Part shown: positions 17,946-28,800 of the stretch, in pieces
How the letters are laid out: each line of letters begins with the position of its first letter
Numbering within the stretch: the first letter of the stretch is position 1
Notes under the pieces: generated by a model
The model's database searches: none
The model's input: only the letters and a program-made list of their open reading frames with translations
Told to the model about the DNA's origin: nothing
DNA from: Candidatus Thiodiazotropha sp. (ex Epidulcina cf. delphinae)
GTDB lineage: Bacteria > Pseudomonadota > Gammaproteobacteria > Chromatiales > Chromatiaceae
Length of the DNA: 64,000 nucleotides
Direction of reading: 5' to 3'
Assembly: GCA_025656455.1 (NCBI GenBank)
Contig: JAHXHS010000019.1
Location: forward strand, 24,062 to 88,061
Translations under genes and position numbers: made by a program

Positions 17946-20060
17946 ATGAATCACCAACGACAAATCTCCCCGTGCGCCGAATGTGCGCCGACAAACACAA
18001 GCTCCTGCCAGTGCGGTGGAAGCGGTTGTGAAAAGTGCGGTGTCTCCACCATGGTGCGACCAAGATTCTTTCCCGGACAGCTATTGGTTGACGGCGACCT
18101 GCAGCTGCTCTCCGATTACACGGCAACCAAGGACCGTTTGCACAATCGGTTCCTGCATGGTGCCGGCGTGGTCTGCGGTTTACCGGTTCGCTGCCATCCG
18201 TGCGGTGGCGGGAAGGTCATCGTCGAACCCGGCATGGCGCTCGACTGCTGCGGCAACGACATCGTTGTTCCCTGTGCGGTCGAGCTCGATGTCAATAAGC
18301 TGATCAGTGAGCTTCGTCGGGACCGGCTTGCGGGTTACGACTGCGGTGATCCCTGTGACGAGAAGAGTAGCGGTGACGAGCCGGAGCGGAATCTGCGGCG
18401 ATACTGCCTGTATGTGAATTACTGCGAAGAGCTGACCGATCCTGTCACCCCCTATATCAGCGACGATGCTTGTTCGAATATCGAATGCGAATTTACCCGT
18501 GTTCGAGAAGGCTACACTTTTGAACTGCGCTGTGACGATGACGAGGAGTGTCCGCCGAACATGTGGGACAGAATGCGTCAATGTATCGACGATCTCGAAC
18601 TGGCGGACAGGAGCGCGGATGACGCCAATGCCCTGACCCAGTTCAGTGCACAAACCCATTTCGCACACGCCCAGATCAGCAGCCAACAGGCTTTGCCCTT
18701 CGAAGCTGCCGACCAGAGCCTGCTCATCAACGGTACCTCGAAGCTGAATCAATTCTCGGCCCAGATGGACGAATCCGAAGGCAAACAGGTACTCGAGGAG
18801 ATCGAGATCCGCCGCACCATGGATCAACTGCGCACCACCTCCGCCGCGGTCGTACGCTACGACCTTCTGGATCAGGCGCAGAAAGAGGAAGCGCAGAGCG
18901 CCATGCCTGGGTTGGAGGAACAGATCAGTGCCGCCCGTGAGGCGGTGCAGCATGCCGCCGAACCGCTCAAGAGCGCCAGCCTGCAGATTCAATCGCAGCG
19001 TGATCGTAAGCTGGCCAGTGAAGAGATTTCACAGGCGCAGTTGTGGAGTTCGGGGCAATTGACGCCCGATCAGGCGATCTCAGTGCAGAGACGATACTTC
19101 GCCTATGGCGTATCCACCTCGACATCTGCCCTGCAGCTGATGGCCGACATTGCATCGCAACTTCGTGGTTGGCTGCTGCGTAATATCGAAAAGCGCGGTC
19201 TGTTTGCCGACTGTAAGCTGCTTAACGAGGTGCTCGCTGTGCGCATCCCCACAGCCGGCAGCAACAATCCGCAAGCCATTGCCCAGGCCGCGGAAGTGCT
19301 CGTCTACGCCTTTCTGCGTTATCTCATCGATTGTATCTGTGCGGCATTGAATCCGCCTTGTACGCCCTGTGACGATACCGCTGTGAAGCTGGCCTGTATC
19401 GAGGTCGAACAGTGTGAAGTCACGAGGATCTGTAATCTGGAGCGCACCTATGTGCTTTCATGGCCGACCATGCGTTACTGGATTCCGTTTCTCTGCGAGA
19501 TCGGCAACGCGTTCGAGAAGCTCTGTTGCGAACTGCCGAAGAAGTTCTATCCAAAGCGTGATGATCGGCAACCGACATTCGATCGCAACCTTCAGTATTA
19601 CAAAAGCACGGCGCCGACGGCACGTGTTCTCGATGATAAGCCGGCGGTCTCGAATCTGCTGCGATTGGCCAATATCAGCGACAAGAGCGCCTCGGCAACA
19701 CTCAATATCGGCGGCAATCTGGGAACGATCCTGCGCAGCGAGAACGTGCTCGATCTCGATGGCAAGATGAGTATGTTGGCCGCCAGTGGCGCAATGGATC
19801 TCTCCACCGGGCTTTTCTCAACCCTGGGTGGAGCCTCGGTGCAGCACGACATCAAGGATACCCAATCGGCGGAGATCGACGCCTCCTCGCCTATCGCTAC
19901 GCGGGTTGACGATCTCACTGAGGCCGTGCGCCACAGATTGACCGCCACCACACTGGGCTCAACGACTGTCATTCGCAAGCTTCGCGAGGAGCTGGAAGCG
20001 CAGCGTCTCGCCAATGAGTCTTTGCGAAAAAGAGTGGATAAACTGGCTGGAGAAAAGTAA
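17946..20060 (+). CDS. eCIS accessory protein, paralogue B (long coiled coil)
   Basis: A 704-residue protein. The first 40 residues are cysteine-rich (CAECAPTNTSSCQCGGSGCE), suggesting a metal-binding knuckle. Then comes the shared block FFPGQLLVDGDLQLLSDY, HNRFLHGAGVVCGL, PGMALDCCGNDIVV. Residues about 195-400 are helical and probably coiled (QAQKEEAQSAMPGLEEQISAA), and the extreme C-terminus (VIRKLREELEAQRLANESL) is another coiled coil. It lies 19 bp after paralogue A, and its stop overlaps paralogue C. Function is unknown; a fibre-like or scaffold component is possible. Confidence 0.62.
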   Translation: MNHQRQISPCAECAPTNTSSCQCGGSGCEKCGVSTMVRPRFFPGQLLVDGDLQLLSDYTATKDRLHNRFLHGAGVVCGLPVRCHPCGGGKVIVEPGMALDCCGNDIVVPCAVELDVNKLISELRRDRLAGYDCGDPCDEKSSGDEPERNLRRYCLYVNYCEELTDPVTPYISDDACSNIECEFTRVREGYTFELRCDDDEECPPNMWDRMRQCIDDLELADRSADDANALTQFSAQTHFAHAQISSQQALPFEAADQSLLINGTSKLNQFSAQMDESEGKQVLEEIEIRRTMDQLRTTSAAVVRYDLLDQAQKEEAQSAMPGLEEQISAAREAVQHAAEPLKSASLQIQSQRDRKLASEEISQAQLWSSGQLTPDQAISVQRRYFAYGVSTSTSALQLMADIASQLRGWLLRNIEKRGLFADCKLLNEVLAVRIPTAGSNNPQAIAQAAEVLVYAFLRYLIDCICAALNPPCTPCDDTAVKLACIEVEQCEVTRICNLERTYVLSWPTMRYWIPFLCEIGNAFEKLCCELPKKFYPKRDDRQPTFDRNLQYYKSTAPTARVLDDKPAVSNLLRLANISDKSASATLNIGGNLGTILRSENVLDLDGKMSMLAASGAMDLSTGLFSTLGGASVQHDIKDTQSAEIDASSPIATRVDDLTEAVRHRLTATTLGSTTVIRKLREELEAQRLANESLRKRVDKLAGEK

Positions 20061-21211
20061 TGAGCACTGCACCTGTCCGACCCAATTTTTTCGAAGGTCA
20101 GATCGCTGCGGCCGTGGATTTCAACGACATTGTCAAATCCTCCCGCACAGCGTTGGCTCAACACTCACGCTACCTGCACACCGAAGGCATCGCCCAGGGA
20201 CTCAAACTGGCCGCGGAGAAACAGAAAACCGCGGCCGGTGACGATTTCGTTGCTGTCACACTGGGCAGTGGCCTGGCGGTCGACGGCACTGGCCGGCACC
20301 TGGTCCTGCCCGAAGATGAACGCTTGAGCGAGGAACTGTTCGTTCAACTCAACGTGATCAATGTAAGCGAGCCCGATGCCTATTATCCGGTCTTCATAAC
20401 CGGCCGGGATCAGAAGGCGGACAACCGGGACGGCGCGGGATCGACCTGCGAGACGGCTGGAACCAAGCGGATCAACGAACAGGTGGACATCACCTTCGGG
20501 CGTGTCGATGAGGCGGCGGATCCGCAAAACAAGGAAGTCGACGCGGTCGATGAGGGGCCGCGCACCGGAACCTCAAGCGCACCATGGCGTGTGCTCGTAG
20601 GCTTTGTGCAATGGGATGCATCCATCAAGCGCTTCAAGGCAATCGCCGAAACCGCCGACGGCATCACTCCAAGCTATGCCGGGGTTCGCGCCGACGATGT
20701 GATATCGCACAGTGACCAGGTCGTACTGCGCAGCGCGCCCAAGGGCGAGAATGGCACAGCCGCACTCGCCGTGCGCAACGCAGCCGGCGGTGCGCTCGAG
20801 TTCGGCCAACAGAACAGCCAGGGCGAAGTGGTGCCGGTATTTACGGTAAACGGCAATGGCGATGTGCACGCCGAGGGCAAAATTACCGGCGCCATTGCCG
20901 GTGGCGTCCAGGTACAGGGAGGGGTTGCCTTCGATGGCGCGACGCTGCCGCTGCCTCCTGGCATTACCGCACAACAGGTAGATGACGGTGAGGTGGTTAT
21001 CCATGCGCATGTCACAGCGCATTTTGGCATTCCCGCATTGCCGTCTCCCGGCGTCGGCCACTACTGGTTGATGCGGGTCATCGAATGCCGACTCGACGCG
21101 CGTCGCGTCTATTGCCGGGTTCGCTGGGAGTCGACCAACGGCCTGGGCGGCAGCCCAATCGAATTGCCCGGGGCCTGCGACTATACACTGATGGCGTTTA
21201 CAGCCGCATAA
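20060..21211 (+). CDS. eCIS accessory protein, paralogue C with fibre-like C-terminus
   Basis: A 383-residue protein with a weaker version of the shared block (NFFEGQIAAAVDFNDIV, HSRYLHTEGIAQGLKL, LGSGLAVDGTGRHLVL). Residues about 205-290 read like a tail-fibre beta region (DQVVLRSAPKGENGTAALAV, FTVNGNGDVHAEGKITG), and the last 90 residues form a compact beta domain (IHAHVTAHFGIPALPSPG, ending CDYTLMAFTA) similar in style to receptor-binding tips. This makes it the best fibre candidate of the cluster, since no adenovirus-like Pvc13 fibre is seen. The function is inferred. Confidence 0.6.
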   Translation: MSTAPVRPNFFEGQIAAAVDFNDIVKSSRTALAQHSRYLHTEGIAQGLKLAAEKQKTAAGDDFVAVTLGSGLAVDGTGRHLVLPEDERLSEELFVQLNVINVSEPDAYYPVFITGRDQKADNRDGAGSTCETAGTKRINEQVDITFGRVDEAADPQNKEVDAVDEGPRTGTSSAPWRVLVGFVQWDASIKRFKAIAETADGITPSYAGVRADDVISHSDQVVLRSAPKGENGTAALAVRNAAGGALEFGQQNSQGEVVPVFTVNGNGDVHAEGKITGAIAGGVQVQGGVAFDGATLPLPPGITAQQVDDGEVVIHAHVTAHFGIPALPSPGVGHYWLMRVIECRLDARRVYCRVRWESTNGLGGSPIELPGACDYTLMAFTAA

Positions 21212-21227
21212 CCAAGGGGGTATCACC

Positions 21228-21755
21228 ATGGACCAGGATATGGAGCTCATCGTGTTTGCCGAAACCGGACATGTGCTGGCAGGAGCCACCCGCTCGCAAA
21301 CGGCCGGACCCGCGCCCGACATCGGGAATTATGTGGGTGATGGTTTACTGCTACGCGATCCGCAAAGCGGCACGCAACTGATGACAATCGAAACCTCGCT
21401 ATTGGCTATCGAAACCCTATCGAGACGTGATGATGTGCTGATGACGGCACGCTACTTTCAGGTCATCGACGGTCTGCCTGAAGCGCAAGCGGAACTCGGC
21501 GTCGGCGTTGCGGTGGCGCTGGACGGTACTGATATCACCCTAACCCTGCCGAATAACGCCACCGCGCTGCAGCCGGTCGATTGTGTCGTCGTCGTACAGG
21601 GCTCCGTGGGCGGTGATCCGATCGTACAGCGCCTGCGCGTGGAGCAGGGCGATGACACAAGCACCGAGTCGATGCCGCTGCCAAGCGACGACTACGCCTG
21701 GCTGTTACTGGTACCCGGCTACCGGCAGCAGGTCGATCTGGTCAGCGTACCCTGA
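21228..21755 (+). CDS. eCIS-associated small beta-rich protein, unknown function
   Basis: A 175-residue protein starting with MDQDMELIVFAETGHVLAGATR, preceded by an AAGGGGG ribosome site 7 nt upstream. It is mostly beta with alternating hydrophobic residues (VDCVVVVQGSVGGDPIV, YAWLLLVPGYRQQVDLV). No known catalytic motif is visible. It lies between paralogue C and the tape measure gene, a position where similar small proteins occur in other eCIS clusters. Confidence 0.55.
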   Translation: MDQDMELIVFAETGHVLAGATRSQTAGPAPDIGNYVGDGLLLRDPQSGTQLMTIETSLLAIETLSRRDDVLMTARYFQVIDGLPEAQAELGVGVAVALDGTDITLTLPNNATALQPVDCVVVVQGSVGGDPIVQRLRVEQGDDTSTESMPLPSDDYAWLLLVPGYRQQVDLVSVP

Positions 21756-21764
21756 GATGGGACC

Positions 21765-23624
21765 ATGCTTGATGTCAGGATACGACAATGCAGGTTGCGC
21801 GTGGTGCGACATGGCGGCTGGAGCTGGGGAGTCGATCGTCAGGGCCTGATCGATATGGCGAGCGACAGGGTGCCGGCGCTGATCGCCGAGGTGCTTGCGC
21901 ATCTACCACTCGAAAGCAAAGTCGACTCACATATCGATAAGCTGACAGTGAGACTACGCAGCCGGCCTGACACGCTTTCCGCTGTGGCGTTTGATACCAA
22001 CTCAGCCGTCTCCGGTCTCTGGCGGGCCTCACTCGAGCAACAACTGCGTGAACAGATCGCGTCAGACTCGCCGCAACTCATTCTCCAACAGAACAGCGAT
22101 CAGCCGCTGCCGGATGTGCCGGCAAGGCCGACCGCCGCTGCCACCTCCAATATCCAGCTGCTGCTCCGCGCATGGCTCAGCGACGGTTCCCTGGCGCATC
22201 ATCTGCGACGTTTCACCCTGCAGGCGCTGAGCGTCTGGGAGCGGGCTTGGTTGAGACTCAGACGCAGCCAAGCCGCGATGCAGGAGGGCGATACCGATCA
22301 CGACAGCAAGCAGAGACTCGCCTTGATAGATACCCTGCCACATTATGGCGAACATCCCCGCGGCGTACGCCAATCACGCCTGCATCTGCTTGCGGCGCTC
22401 GATCTCCATTCCGCCGGCCAAATCAGTGCGGCTGATGCGCAAGCACAACTCGACCGCTTGTTCCCGATCGTCACTAGCGGCGGCGGGGAAACCAGCACTG
22501 TGGCGCCGGACGAGTTGATGGAAACCGTCCCGACTGAAACGGACAGCATGCCACAGCGGCAGAAGATCGATAGGCTGTCCGCTCAACAGGGTAGGGGGCA
22601 ACCCACTCTCACCCCGGTATTCTCTAACAGCGACATCGATACTCATGTCGCCTCTGCATTACCCTATCTTATCCTGGGGACCTTACACCAACTGGGGTAT
22701 CCACAAGCCGTTTCCGCAACGCTTGAGAGCGAGGCGGCCTGCTCGTTGGCACACTGCCTGTCTGCGGCACTTGCCAGCAAACTGCTGCCTGTAGATGGTG
22801 AAATGGACTGCCAGGCAAAACGACATCTCATCGCGACCTTCTCTCTCACTGAGTTGGCGCCCAGCCCTCAAGCCTTTGCACAGTTCGAACATCTGATCGG
22901 CTCGGCGCTGTCCGCCGCAGACGCAGGCATCTATGCCGGCCTGCTGTCAGGCCATACGGCAGGTACACCGCTTCTGGTTTGCGAGCGCAACCCCGGTTGG
23001 ATGCTTTTCGATACGCAAGGGATGTTTCCATTGACACAGGGCGACGGCAGCGACGATCTGAAGGCGTCACTGCAGCCCTTCCTGCGTAGTGTCGTTATGG
23101 TGCCGAGCGCTTCGCTCAGCCAGGCGCTGGTTGACACCATACTCGACTCGGGAGGCGCCTTTGTCACAGATGCCATGCCGGCTAGAGGCGAGGCCTGGAT
23201 TGCTGTCGATCGCGCTCGCCGCTTCCATGCACACCCCGACCATCCGGTGCCGTCCGCGTGTGTGCGACATTTCGACGCTTGCCAGACGGTGGCGTTGAAA
23301 CTGCTCGAGGACTATCTTCCGGCTCGCCGTTTACTGCCGGAGCTGCCATTTCCGGCCATCGACACCAGCACGGAGCTGGCCGCCGGCGCCGGGCTCGCGG
23401 ATCTTGCCTACCGGCTGTGGGGCGATCGCGAATCAACCCATCCGCTGCTCGCCTACGAACGTCTACACGATCTTGAGGCGCGGGTACGTGTCGATCAGCA
23501 CAGGGTGCGCGTGAGCCTGGCGCTGGGGCAACGCTATTTCGATCTGCGCGACAAGGGCGTTTTGCACCAGGTGGCAGGGGTGCCCTGGTTCGCTGGGCGG
23601 ACGCTGGATTTCAGCGGGTTATGA
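21765..23624 (+). CDS. eCIS tape measure protein (CIS_TMP, Pvc14-like)
   Basis: A 619-residue protein. The N-terminal block SHIDKLTVRLRS, the helix NIQLLLRAWLSDGSL, and the C-terminal repeat-like end (RVSLALGQRYFDLRDKG, then GVPWFAGRTLDFSGL) match the contractile injection system tape measure family. It sets tube length during assembly. It comes directly before the AAA+ ATPase gene, the usual order. The first gap after the preceding stop is only 9 bp. Confidence 0.75.
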   Translation: MLDVRIRQCRLRVVRHGGWSWGVDRQGLIDMASDRVPALIAEVLAHLPLESKVDSHIDKLTVRLRSRPDTLSAVAFDTNSAVSGLWRASLEQQLREQIASDSPQLILQQNSDQPLPDVPARPTAAATSNIQLLLRAWLSDGSLAHHLRRFTLQALSVWERAWLRLRRSQAAMQEGDTDHDSKQRLALIDTLPHYGEHPRGVRQSRLHLLAALDLHSAGQISAADAQAQLDRLFPIVTSGGGETSTVAPDELMETVPTETDSMPQRQKIDRLSAQQGRGQPTLTPVFSNSDIDTHVASALPYLILGTLHQLGYPQAVSATLESEAACSLAHCLSAALASKLLPVDGEMDCQAKRHLIATFSLTELAPSPQAFAQFEHLIGSALSAADAGIYAGLLSGHTAGTPLLVCERNPGWMLFDTQGMFPLTQGDGSDDLKASLQPFLRSVVMVPSASLSQALVDTILDSGGAFVTDAMPARGEAWIAVDRARRFHAHPDHPVPSACVRHFDACQTVALKLLEDYLPARRLLPELPFPAIDTSTELAAGAGLADLAYRLWGDRESTHPLLAYERLHDLEARVRVDQHRVRVSLALGQRYFDLRDKGVLHQVAGVPWFAGRTLDFSGL

Positions 23625-23640
23625 ACGGAGCTGCAATGGC

Positions 23641-25827
23641 ATGAGAAAACGATCTGACAGCTTGTTGCGGCAGACCGCTTCACCACCCGAGCGCGACGCT
23701 CCCAAGGGCGGCGATGCGTTTGCGCGCCTTGCCCTGCGCGACCTGCGGATCCATCTCAAGGGCGTGCATCGTGCACTGCGCAGTGCGGTGGCGCGGCAAG
23801 CGATTTCCCCGCTGCCGGAATTGGCAGGGGAAACGGACCGAGTCTGCGTCACGCCTAGCGATGCCGAGTCCATGCTCATCGAGTTGGATGCACTGCCTAA
23901 TGATGCACCCGAGCTCGGAGCCTTGTGCCAGCCAACCGAGCTGGAGGGACGCCAACGCACAGAGCTTCGCCGTACAGCGCAGGCACAGCATGGTCGCTTG
24001 CCAATCGATCGCCTGCAGTCGGAATGTTCGCTGTCGGATTTCGAAATCGACGTCCTGCTCATCTGTGCCGCTACGGAGATGGATCGCAGCTATGGTCGCC
24101 TGTTCGGTTACATACTCGACGATATGAGCCGCCAGGCACCCTCGATCGAGCTCTTCTGTCGACTCGGCCATCCTGGCCTGGGGGAACGACTTGCCAGACG
24201 CGACATGCTGGGTAAGCGCGGGCGTCTACGCCGTTGCGGATTGCTGCACGCCAGCGAGGATCACGCTATGCCCGTGCGCACCCAACTGGCGCTTTCCGAC
24301 GGGGTGCTCGAACGGCTGACATGGCCGGGATCCTGGCGTGACCGCTTCTACGATAGCGCCGCCATCGAACTCCCTGAGGGGATTTCACTCGACTGCTTCG
24401 AACAGAAGGGGCTGTTGTTGAGACTGGCCAGCATGCTGCGCGACGGTGAACTCGGGCTTGGCGGCGTCTGGGGTGACCGCGCCAGCGGCGTCGACGACGC
24501 CGTGTTCGGCATCGCCGCCGCGGCCGGACTGCCGCTGCACAAACTGCCCCTGGACCCAGCGCGCATCGACGATGAGTTGGCCGCCGCCCAGACGCGTGGC
24601 GCACTGCTCTGGATCCCCACCGATCCGCTTGCCGATCCGCAGGCGGCCAGCCCCGGATTGAGCGCCACTCTCATCGAGCGGCTGTCACGCACGGCATCCC
24701 CCGTCTGCCTGAGCGGCGCCAGCCCCTGGCGGCCGGCACCACTGCTGGCCGCCCGCGATTACGCCGAGGTTCGACTGCACACGGCCAGCGGTGGACTGCG
24801 CGAACGTCTCTGGCGCCAGGCGATCGACTCGCTCGACGACCACCGGGCGCGCGACCTGGCGGCCCGTTTCCGGCTCACGCCCGGCGAGGTCCGCAGCGTG
24901 GCCCGCGTCGCCAAGGCCCATGCGGCATTGTGCGGCGAAACCGACCCCGCGGCGAGGCTCGACGACGCCTGTCGGCAAGTGACCCAGTGGCAGGGCCTCA
25001 GGTTCGCTCTGCTCGTCGAACCGAGACGTGGGGCCGACGATCTGATTCTGCCACCGGATCTTCACCGCCAGGTGCTGGAGGTGGCGCGCTTCTACCGTTC
25101 GCTGCTGCAGGTCGACGAAAGCTGGGGCTTCAATCGCCTCGGACACGGCGGCGGCATCAAAGTGCTGTTCACCGGCGACAGCGGTACCGGCAAGACCCTG
25201 GCCGCGGAGGTGATCGCCGGCGAACTCGGTCTTGACCTGCTCAAGATCGATCTCTCACAGATCGTTTCCAAATGGGTGGGGGAGACGGAGAAGAACCTGG
25301 AGATCGCCTTTCGCGAGGCGGAGGCGTCCCAGACCCTGCTCTTCTTCGACGAGGCGGACACCCTGTTCGGCAAACGTGGTGAGGTGCGCGGCGGCAACGA
25401 CCGCTATGCCAACCTGGAGGTCGGTTTCCTGCTGCAGCGCCTGGAACAATTCTCGGGATTGGCGGTGCTGGCAAGCAATCTGCGCGACGAGATCGATCAG
25501 GCATTCATACGCCGTTTCCAGATCGTGCTCCACTTCCCACGGCCGAAGGAGGAGGAGCGGCGGGCGCTCTGGCGCATGGCCTTTCCGCCGGCGGCGCCAT
25601 TCAGCGGCGCGATCGATATCGATCCCATCGTAAAGCTCGACATGACGGGCGCGAGCATTGTGGGGGCGACGCGCATGGCCGCGCTGCTGGCGGCCGATGC
25701 AGGCAGCGAAGCGATCAGCGAGGCGCATCTGCAGGAAGGTATCCGGCGCCAGTATCGCCATGAATCCCGTGTATTGAGCGCCAGCGCCTTTTCCGGCGAC
25801 CCCCATTTCGCGACACGCAGACGATGA
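23641..25827 (+). CDS. eCIS AAA+ ATPase (Pvc15-like)
   Basis: A 728-residue protein whose C-terminal half is a CDC48/FtsH-type AAA+ module: Walker A GDSGTGKT at about residues 512-519, Walker B LLFFDEAD with D570-E571, and a second region of homology with FIRRFQIVLHFPRP. The N-terminal 480 residues are a poorly conserved domain containing a degenerate ATPase-like fold. Pvc15 homologues are needed for cargo loading or particle assembly. Stop and next start overlap (ATGA), directly coupling it to the giant cargo gene. Confidence 0.9.
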   Translation: MRKRSDSLLRQTASPPERDAPKGGDAFARLALRDLRIHLKGVHRALRSAVARQAISPLPELAGETDRVCVTPSDAESMLIELDALPNDAPELGALCQPTELEGRQRTELRRTAQAQHGRLPIDRLQSECSLSDFEIDVLLICAATEMDRSYGRLFGYILDDMSRQAPSIELFCRLGHPGLGERLARRDMLGKRGRLRRCGLLHASEDHAMPVRTQLALSDGVLERLTWPGSWRDRFYDSAAIELPEGISLDCFEQKGLLLRLASMLRDGELGLGGVWGDRASGVDDAVFGIAAAAGLPLHKLPLDPARIDDELAAAQTRGALLWIPTDPLADPQAASPGLSATLIERLSRTASPVCLSGASPWRPAPLLAARDYAEVRLHTASGGLRERLWRQAIDSLDDHRARDLAARFRLTPGEVRSVARVAKAHAALCGETDPAARLDDACRQVTQWQGLRFALLVEPRRGADDLILPPDLHRQVLEVARFYRSLLQVDESWGFNRLGHGGGIKVLFTGDSGTGKTLAAEVIAGELGLDLLKIDLSQIVSKWVGETEKNLEIAFREAEASQTLLFFDEADTLFGKRGEVRGGNDRYANLEVGFLLQRLEQFSGLAVLASNLRDEIDQAFIRRFQIVLHFPRPKEEERRALWRMAFPPAAPFSGAIDIDPIVKLDMTGASIVGATRMAALLAADAGSEAISEAHLQEGIRRQYRHESRVLSASAFSGDPHFATRRR

Positions 25828-28800
25828 CTCAGCCCGCTGCAAACGCGCGCTCCCTGCGTCAGCCCAAGACCCAGGAGAGCGATGCGCAGACGGCACCGGG
25901 GCGGGCGAGCGCCCCCGTCTCAGCAGACAACCCTTCGGCAAGGGATCAGGCGCGATTCGGCAATGCGGCCGTGGTCAGAGCGCAAACGGCACAGGCCGAT
26001 CGATCCGCCGACAGAGGCGCGCCGAACAGAGAACGGGACAGGGAAGGGGAGAGCGATCGGGAGGGCCGGGAGAGGGAGGAATCCCCGCAGACCGGCGAAC
26101 CCCGTGACGATCGGACACCCGGGGCAAGAGAGGCCGGTGACGGGACCGATAGGGAGGGCGAGCAGAGCACTGCCGCTGCCGAGGCGACAGTGGAGGAGTC
26201 GGAGGAGGAACGCAGAATCCGCCGCTACGCCCGTGAGCTGAACGCTCCGCCGCCAACCCCGCCACCGGAACGGCTCGCCGCGATCCTTCCACCTGTGCCC
26301 CAGCCATTGATCTGGGAACCGGTGATGGCCCTGTTCGTGCCGCCCAGGATGCCCGATTTCAACCGTCTCAGCCGCGCTTGGCAGACCAACGACCCGGTTA
26401 TGGAGGCCGAGGTCAGGCGCGAGGCGACAAACTCGCTGAAGCAGCGGGTGGCAGAGATTCGCCGCCACCACGACATGGCCGCCTACGAGACGAATGGGGC
26501 GCTGCAGTCGATCGCCAGCCTCTATGGGGCGAGCCGTATGCGACTGCAGAGCGAATTTCTCCGCAGCGACTACGAGACCGATATGATCTTCAACCAGTCG
26601 CTGCTGCAGGCCCGAGGCGGCGCTGAGGCCGCCGACCGGATTATTCTGCGCAACTACATGCTGGCAAGGCGCAGCCTGTCGGGCGCGGCAGCGATGGCAA
26701 AGCAGGGAATTCAGGCCAACAAGGACAACTCGGAGTCGCAGATAAGCGATATCCTGGCGGGCCTGCGCCGTGGGTTCGTCACTCCTCTTACGGAAGCCAG
26801 GCGACTCTGCCGGGAACAAAACCGAACTTCGAGGCGCGCCTTGCAGGCGTGGAAAAGGGGCCTCAATGAGCAGTATCCAATCTCGGGCGATCTGGAGAAT
26901 CGCATCGAAAACGAGGCCAAACAGGCAGTCGGCCCGGGCCTGGCCGACGATGCGCTGAGGCAGCTAAGAACCAACGCCAACAGCGTGATCACCCGCTTCA
27001 CCAACAACATCACCGCTGTCAGATCCGATATCGAGGCGCGGGTCGCCCCCTCGCTGCGCAACTACACCCGCACCATGGTCAGCGAAGGCAACGAGGACGT
27101 GGACGAGGCCTTCAATCGTGCCTTCGGGGCCCTCAAGCGGCAGGCCAATCAGGCGCGCCAGGCGATCGCCGACAACCATGCGCAAATCGTGGATCAACTG
27201 GCGGCGCTGCGTAGTGCCGAGCGAGAACGACTCGAGATGCTGATGCAGCAGACCCTCGAGGCTGTCCACAACGAGGCCGGTGCCGCCGCCGATCTGGTGG
27301 TCTCGACTACGGAGCAGGCGATGCCGCACTACGCCGGCGCCGCCGAGCAGCTCACCGACTCCATGACCAAGGCCGCTCGCAACAACGCCGCCTCGCTCAG
27401 CAACATGGCCGGCAGCGGGGCGCAACAGGTCGGCGAGACCGTCGAACATGCTCACGACCTGCAGCGTAGCCAACTCGAGACCTCGACCACAGGTATCGAA
27501 TCGAGTCTCAATCAACGGGAGCTCGAAATTCGTACCGAGCTGATGAATATCTCCTCCTCGGTTTCGCAGAATTTGCAGGGTGCCGCCGGCTCTGGTGAGG
27601 CGGATATGCAGTCAGCCGCTGCCGCGATGACCGAGGGCCTCTCCGCCCTCTCCAATGGCGTCACGGCGGCGGCGGCCCAGTGGCTAAGGCCGCTCAGCGA
27701 GGCCTTCTCCAAGTTTCTCGACGAAACCCGAGCCGACCTGGAGCGCGGCAAACCGGCGTTCCTGCGACGGGTCGGAACGGCCAAGTCGGACTTCCTGCGC
27801 TATGCCAGGGCGCAGGGCAATCCCAATCGTCTGTTCGCCCGCGATCTGCTGCGTGCCGCCACGGATGCCATGACCAAGGCGAGACATGCACGGACCAATC
27901 TCGGGAATTCGCTCGATGCCGGCATCTTCGACGTCATCGACGAAACCGGGGTCGGCAAAGCCCTACGCGGATTGACCGCCCTGCAAGGGCGCTGGGTGCA
28001 GGCGAATTGGCCCTACTCGAACTCGAACTGGCCGTCGACCATCCCCAAGGGCATGCCACGGGTCGCCTATTACGAGATCACCGGCAGCCGTGATTACTCA
28101 CTCGACGGACATCTCATGTTCGCGCTTGGCGGGTCGGGGGGCAGCGACTACAACGCTGCGAAGAACTACCTCGCGGGCAACACGGCGAAAGGCGCCCGCT
28201 TCGAACTCGAGGCCTCGATCCACTGGTATAACGACCAAGAGTCTCGTATCGAAAATATCCAAAAGAGCCTGACCAATAAACAGCTCAGTGAGCTGCGCGG
28301 CATGACTGAATACGACAGGAATACGCGTAATCGGGTGCGCGGCGCGCTGGACGGTACCGACCTGAACGTCTTCGACGCCCTCGAACAGGGCGATCATGAG
28401 CGGGCCGAGGCCTACCGTATGCTGGACAAGCTGAACAACGCCCGCAATCGACACGAGATCGACCAGACCAACGACATACTGTCGCAGTACAGCACTGACA
28501 CAGAGTGGGGTGGCGAACGGGTCAAAGCGGCCGATCGGCGTGCCCGCGTGCAGATCGCCCTGGCCGAGATCCGCGGCACCTCGCGCGAGGAGCTCGAAAC
28601 ACAAGCCGCGGAGCAGAACCGTCAGCGTGAGGCCGAGGCACGGGAACAGGCCGAGGCGCGCGAACGCCGGCGTCAGGAGACGCCTGTTTCTCCCACCGAA
28701 GCGACCTCTGAAGAGGCGCTGCAGATGTGTATCGAACCGCCCGCCCCCAACAGCTCGGAGAGTCCGGACATCGAGCCCCACCAGCTACAGAGCCGCCTGC

